Shown here one piece after another: positions 61,400-64,000 of a stretch of DNA of 64,000 bases. A model generated the notes under the pieces. It saw only the letters and a program-made list of their open reading frames with translations. It was not told where the DNA came from and made no database searches. The position numbers and the translations under genes were made by a program. Source of the stretch: an uncultured Collinsella sp. (GTDB lineage: Bacteria; Actinomycetota; Coriobacteriia; Coriobacteriales; Coriobacteriaceae); NCBI GenBank assembly GCA_900544135.1, contig UQTU01000010.1, positions 1-64,000 of the forward strand. Reading direction: 5' to 3'. The first letter of the stretch is position 1; the number at the start of each line of letters is the position of its first letter.

Positions 61400-63616
61400 T
61401 TACTTGTCGGTGCCTAGCTTGTGCGGTTTGTAGGCGAGGGCGCTGACGAGTGCATCGGCAGCGGATTTGACAGCCGCCGGCTGCGGATCGTTAACGTGAT
61501 CCTCGGGATGCACGGGCAGGTCCTTCTTGACGGCATCGTGGATGAGCTTAAGGTACTCGGTCACACCCGCGTTCGAGAGGTGCGTGCCATCGCCATCGAA
61601 CAGGTCGTTGCGGTTGGCGCTGTATCCGTACCAGTCGATAACGCGCACGTTCTTGTAGCGCGTAGCGGCGTTGGCGATGGCCTGGTTGGTAGAGCCAACC
61701 CACGGCTGCGGGCTGCGTGTGTTCACAAACACCACAATACGCTTATCTCCTGCATCGGCCATGATGGCGTCGATCTGATCGTCGGTTACCAAGCCGTTGG
61801 TGCCCAGCGCAAAGACCACGATCTTGCCGGCAAGGTTCTGTTGGAGATAGCCCTCAAATGTCGCGCGGCCCGCATCAAACTGGCGGCCCTTTTCGGCATC
61901 GATATGGCTGTGCGGGAACACGCCGTCAAAGGAATCAACGGCGCGCAGCGACACGGAGTCACCGATCATAAGCAAATCGTAGGAGCCATCGGGGAAGCCG
62001 TCGTTGTCCTTGTCGGTGTCGTCGGCCGCCTGTTGGTCGGCGGGCGCGGTGTTTTTGGCTTCCTTGTTGAGGACTTCGGCGCCCTCACCGCTCAGTGCGG
62101 AGGTCTCCGGCACAAAGATCAGGCCGCCCAGTGCAACGACCAACACGACAGCGCAGGTTGCGCAGACAGGGACGTGCGCGCGTGCCCAGTTGGCGGGCGT
62201 GGCGGTGCCGTCGCGGAACTCGGATACGGTGCGCTCAAAGGCGCCCTTTCTAAACGGCGTTTCGATAAAGCGATATGAGCATTCGGCCACGGCGACCACC
62301 ACAAGTACCTGCAAGATGTACTGCCACCACGGTGTATCGTTGATGTTGGCGACCGGGTTCATGAGCAACAGCAGGGGATAGTGCCACAGGTAGATGCTGT
62401 ACGAGCGCTTGCCAACCCACACGAGCGGCTCGGCGGACAGCGCGCGGGCAACCATTCCCTGGGGCTGCACGCAGGCCGCGATGACCATGAGCGTGAGGAC
62501 CGAGCACAGCAGCGTGCCGCCGCGATACTGGAACGCGGTGTAGCCGTTGGTGAGCGCGACCATGGCGGAAAGGCCAACCAGACCCACGACGCCCAACACA
62601 TCGATGGATGTGGGCGAGGACCAAAAGCGCACGAGGGCGCTCGGCTGTGCCGGGGCGGTCTCGGCTGATTCGTCGGCCTTCTCGCTAGGTTTGCCCTCGG
62701 CGTTCTTGTCGTGCTTGGCGGCGCCAGCCAGGCGATTGAGCCCCAAACGATGAGCGAGACGCACTGGCGCCAGGTCGCGATCGGGGATAAAGGCCATCCA
62801 GGCACCCAGCAGTAGCGAGAACACGCGGGTGTCGGTGCCGTAGTACACGCGGCTGGGGTCGGCGGCAGGGTTGTAAAGCACCATCATGGCGAGGGCAGAT
62901 ACCGCGGCAAGGCCCAGAACCAAGCGGCGCGTGTTGGGCTTGCTCACATGCATGGATACCATGGCAAACAGCAGTGGCGGCCAAATCAGGTAGAACTGTT
63001 CCTCGATGGCAAGCGACCAAAAGTGCGTGAGCGGCGAGGGGTCGCCCAGAGCATTGAAGTACGAGACGTTTTGGGCAATCTGCCACCAGTTGTTGAAGAA
63101 CAGCAACGACGGCAGGATGTCGGGGCGCATCTTGGTGAGCATCACGTGGTTAAAGATGGTGCACAGCGCGCAGGTCACGAACACTACCGTTACCACGGCG
63201 GGGACCAGGCGACGGATGCGGCGAATCCAGAAGCTCTTGAGGTCGATGCGGCCGGTCTTAGCGACTTCGTTGAGTAGCAGGCGTGTGATCAGATAGCCCG
63301 AAAGCACAAAGAAGATCGTGACGCCGAGCAGACCGCCCTGCGCCCACGTGAGGTTGAGGTGATAGAGCACCACCGCGACGACGGCAAGCGTGCGTAGGCC
63401 GTCAAGGGCAGGGATGTAGCGGGACTTGGGGCGAGCAGGCGTCTGCTCCGCGGCGGGAGTGTTGGCGCGGCCCGCGTTGTTGGTAGAAGCGCGATGAGGG
63501 CTTGCGGTGCGTCGCGGCTCGTTGGTACGGCGTTCGCTCTTCACGCGTTCGTGCGGCGCCGGCTCGTTGCCTGTGCGGCGTCGACCGCGCGAGCCCGATT
63601 GCGAGAATTGTTCCAT
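61400..63616 (-). CDS. oatA: OatA-like acyltransferase with SGNH domain
   Basis: 738 residues: an Arg/Pro/Thr-rich cytoplasmic N-terminus (1-65), an acyltransferase-3 membrane domain of about ten helices (about 70-490, YIPALDGLRTLAVVAVVLYH and HFWSLAIEEQFYL), and an extracytoplasmic SGNH esterase-like domain (about 550-710) with IGDSVSLRA and DGTHLSNAG. This two-part layout is that of peptidoglycan O-acetyltransferases (OatA), which protect the wall from lysozyme; O-acetylation of other surface glycans is possible. A charged insert lies in the membrane domain at about 300-330. The ribosome site is weak. Confidence 0.85.
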   Translation of the reverse strand: MEQFSQSGSRGRRRTGNEPAPHERVKSERRTNEPRRTASPHRASTNNAGRANTPAAEQTPARPKSRYIPALDGLRTLAVVAVVLYHLNLTWAQGGLLGVTIFFVLSGYLITRLLLNEVAKTGRIDLKSFWIRRIRRLVPAVVTVVFVTCALCTIFNHVMLTKMRPDILPSLLFFNNWWQIAQNVSYFNALGDPSPLTHFWSLAIEEQFYLIWPPLLFAMVSMHVSKPNTRRLVLGLAAVSALAMMVLYNPAADPSRVYYGTDTRVFSLLLGAWMAFIPDRDLAPVRLAHRLGLNRLAGAAKHDKNAEGKPSEKADESAETAPAQPSALVRFWSSPTSIDVLGVVGLVGLSAMVALTNGYTAFQYRGGTLLCSVLTLMVIAACVQPQGMVARALSAEPLVWVGKRSYSIYLWHYPLLLLMNPVANINDTPWWQYILQVLVVVAVAECSYRFIETPFRKGAFERTVSEFRDGTATPANWARAHVPVCATCAVVLVVALGGLIFVPETSALSGEGAEVLNKEAKNTAPADQQAADDTDKDNDGFPDGSYDLLMIGDSVSLRAVDSFDGVFPHSHIDAEKGRQFDAGRATFEGYLQQNLAGKIVVFALGTNGLVTDDQIDAIMADAGDKRIVVFVNTRSPQPWVGSTNQAIANAATRYKNVRVIDWYGYSANRNDLFDGDGTHLSNAGVTEYLKLIHDAVKKDLPVHPEDHVNDPQPAAVKSAADALVSALAYKPHKLGTDK

Positions 63617-63803
63617 AAAACATCATCCAATGACGAGAATAATCAGCACGTATTTATTGTAGCTGCCTGCTCCTGTGAATGCTTGCTGCTGGCGCAAGCT
63701 CAAGCGTGCGTCCACATCAAAGTGAACTAAAGTTATAGGGGGTGCGAGGGCGCACAATCGATGGTCGACGGTGGGCATAAGGCCCGCAGATGAGGAGGTT
63801 TCC

Positions 63804-64000
63804 ATGGCAGATCGCGACATCATTGCGGTGTTCGGCAGCATGAACATGGACCTTTCGGTGGCGTGCGAGCGCATGCCGCGTGCGGGCGAGACCGTCGGCG
63901 GCAGCGGGTTTATCACCAACGCCGGCGGTAAGGGCGCTAACCAGGCCGTTGCCGCCGCGCGCATGGGTGCGCGCACATGCATGATCGGCGCTGTTGGACG
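63804..64000 (+). CDS. rbsK: Ribokinase (5' part, cut by window end)
   Basis: The first 65 codons of a PfkB-family sugar kinase. FGSMNMDLSV near the start, then the substrate-binding signature GGKGANQAVAAARMGA, are typical of ribokinases that phosphorylate ribose at O5. GAGGAGG lies five bases before the ATG. The gene runs off the window, so the catalytic C-terminal motif is not seen; another PfkB sugar kinase is possible. Confidence 0.8.
   Translation, partial: MADRDIIAVFGSMNMDLSVACERMPRAGETVGGSGFITNAGGKGANQAVAAARMGARTCMIGAVG

Overview
The window reads as chromosomal DNA of a high-GC anaerobic gut actinobacterium of the Coriobacteria, most like Collinsella. This is an inference from protein families and codon use; no rRNA or marker gene is present. 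Supporting features are an Nfn ferredoxin:NADP+ oxidoreductase, an Ech-type energy-converting [NiFe] hydrogenase, an old-yellow-enzyme reductase with an FeS cluster, an NRAMP-related Mg2+-type transporter, and two giant LPXTG-anchored surface proteins.

Layout. 0-2.4 kb: nfnBA. 2.4-8 kb: a pth / prs / glmU housekeeping cluster on the minus strand, interrupted by a DUF559-like nuclease-family gene bracketed by two copies of one inverted-repeat element. 8-11.3 kb: a complete ECF transporter (T, fused A-A, S). 11.9-17 kb: exonuclease III, sirtuin, a fused folP-folK with a large insert, a biotin-ligase-like gene, and coaX. 17.2 kb: initiator tRNA. 17.7-19.7 kb: an OYE-type reductase. 20.2 kb: a lone transposase-OrfA-like HTH protein. 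20.9-26.6 kb: a five-gene ech operon with echA and echB fused. 26.7-27.2 kb: a decayed flavodoxin gene and a 38-bp perfect palindrome. 27.4-39.5 kb: a clan GH-D (GH36-like) glycosidase and a vWA/pilin-domain adhesin, both cell-wall anchored. 40.1-48.9 kb: a two-component system, an ABC-2 exporter divergent from it, and a MacB/FtsX-type exporter. 49-57.4 kb: DUF362 ferredoxin protein, alpha/beta hydrolase, hemolysin III, CNNM/CorC, a cyanophycin-synthetase-N-like protein, YtxH and PRC-barrel envelope proteins, and a degenerate polysaccharide deacetylase. 57.4-60.9 kb: an MgtE-like plus NRAMP-like operon behind a long structured leader. 61.4-63.6 kb: an OatA-like acyltransferase. 63.8 kb to the end: the 5' part of a ribokinase gene.

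The most striking signal lies between genes. At least nine families of inverted-repeat elements (29 bp hairpins up to 230 bp MITE-like units) occupy the intergenic spaces. Two families form a module seen twice in opposite orientation about 28 kb apart. One element appears to lie in frame inside the ECF ATPase gene and to supply the linker between its two ATPase domains. No CRISPR array, prophage or complete insertion sequence was seen.

Functionally, the window combines redox balancing and H2/ferredoxin energy conservation (Nfn, Ech, OYE), vitamin and cofactor supply (ECF, folP-folK, coaX), host-glycan degradation and adhesion (GH36-like enzyme, pilin-domain protein), envelope maintenance (OatA, YtxH, PRC) and divalent-cation handling (MgtE-like, NRAMP-like, CorC-like).
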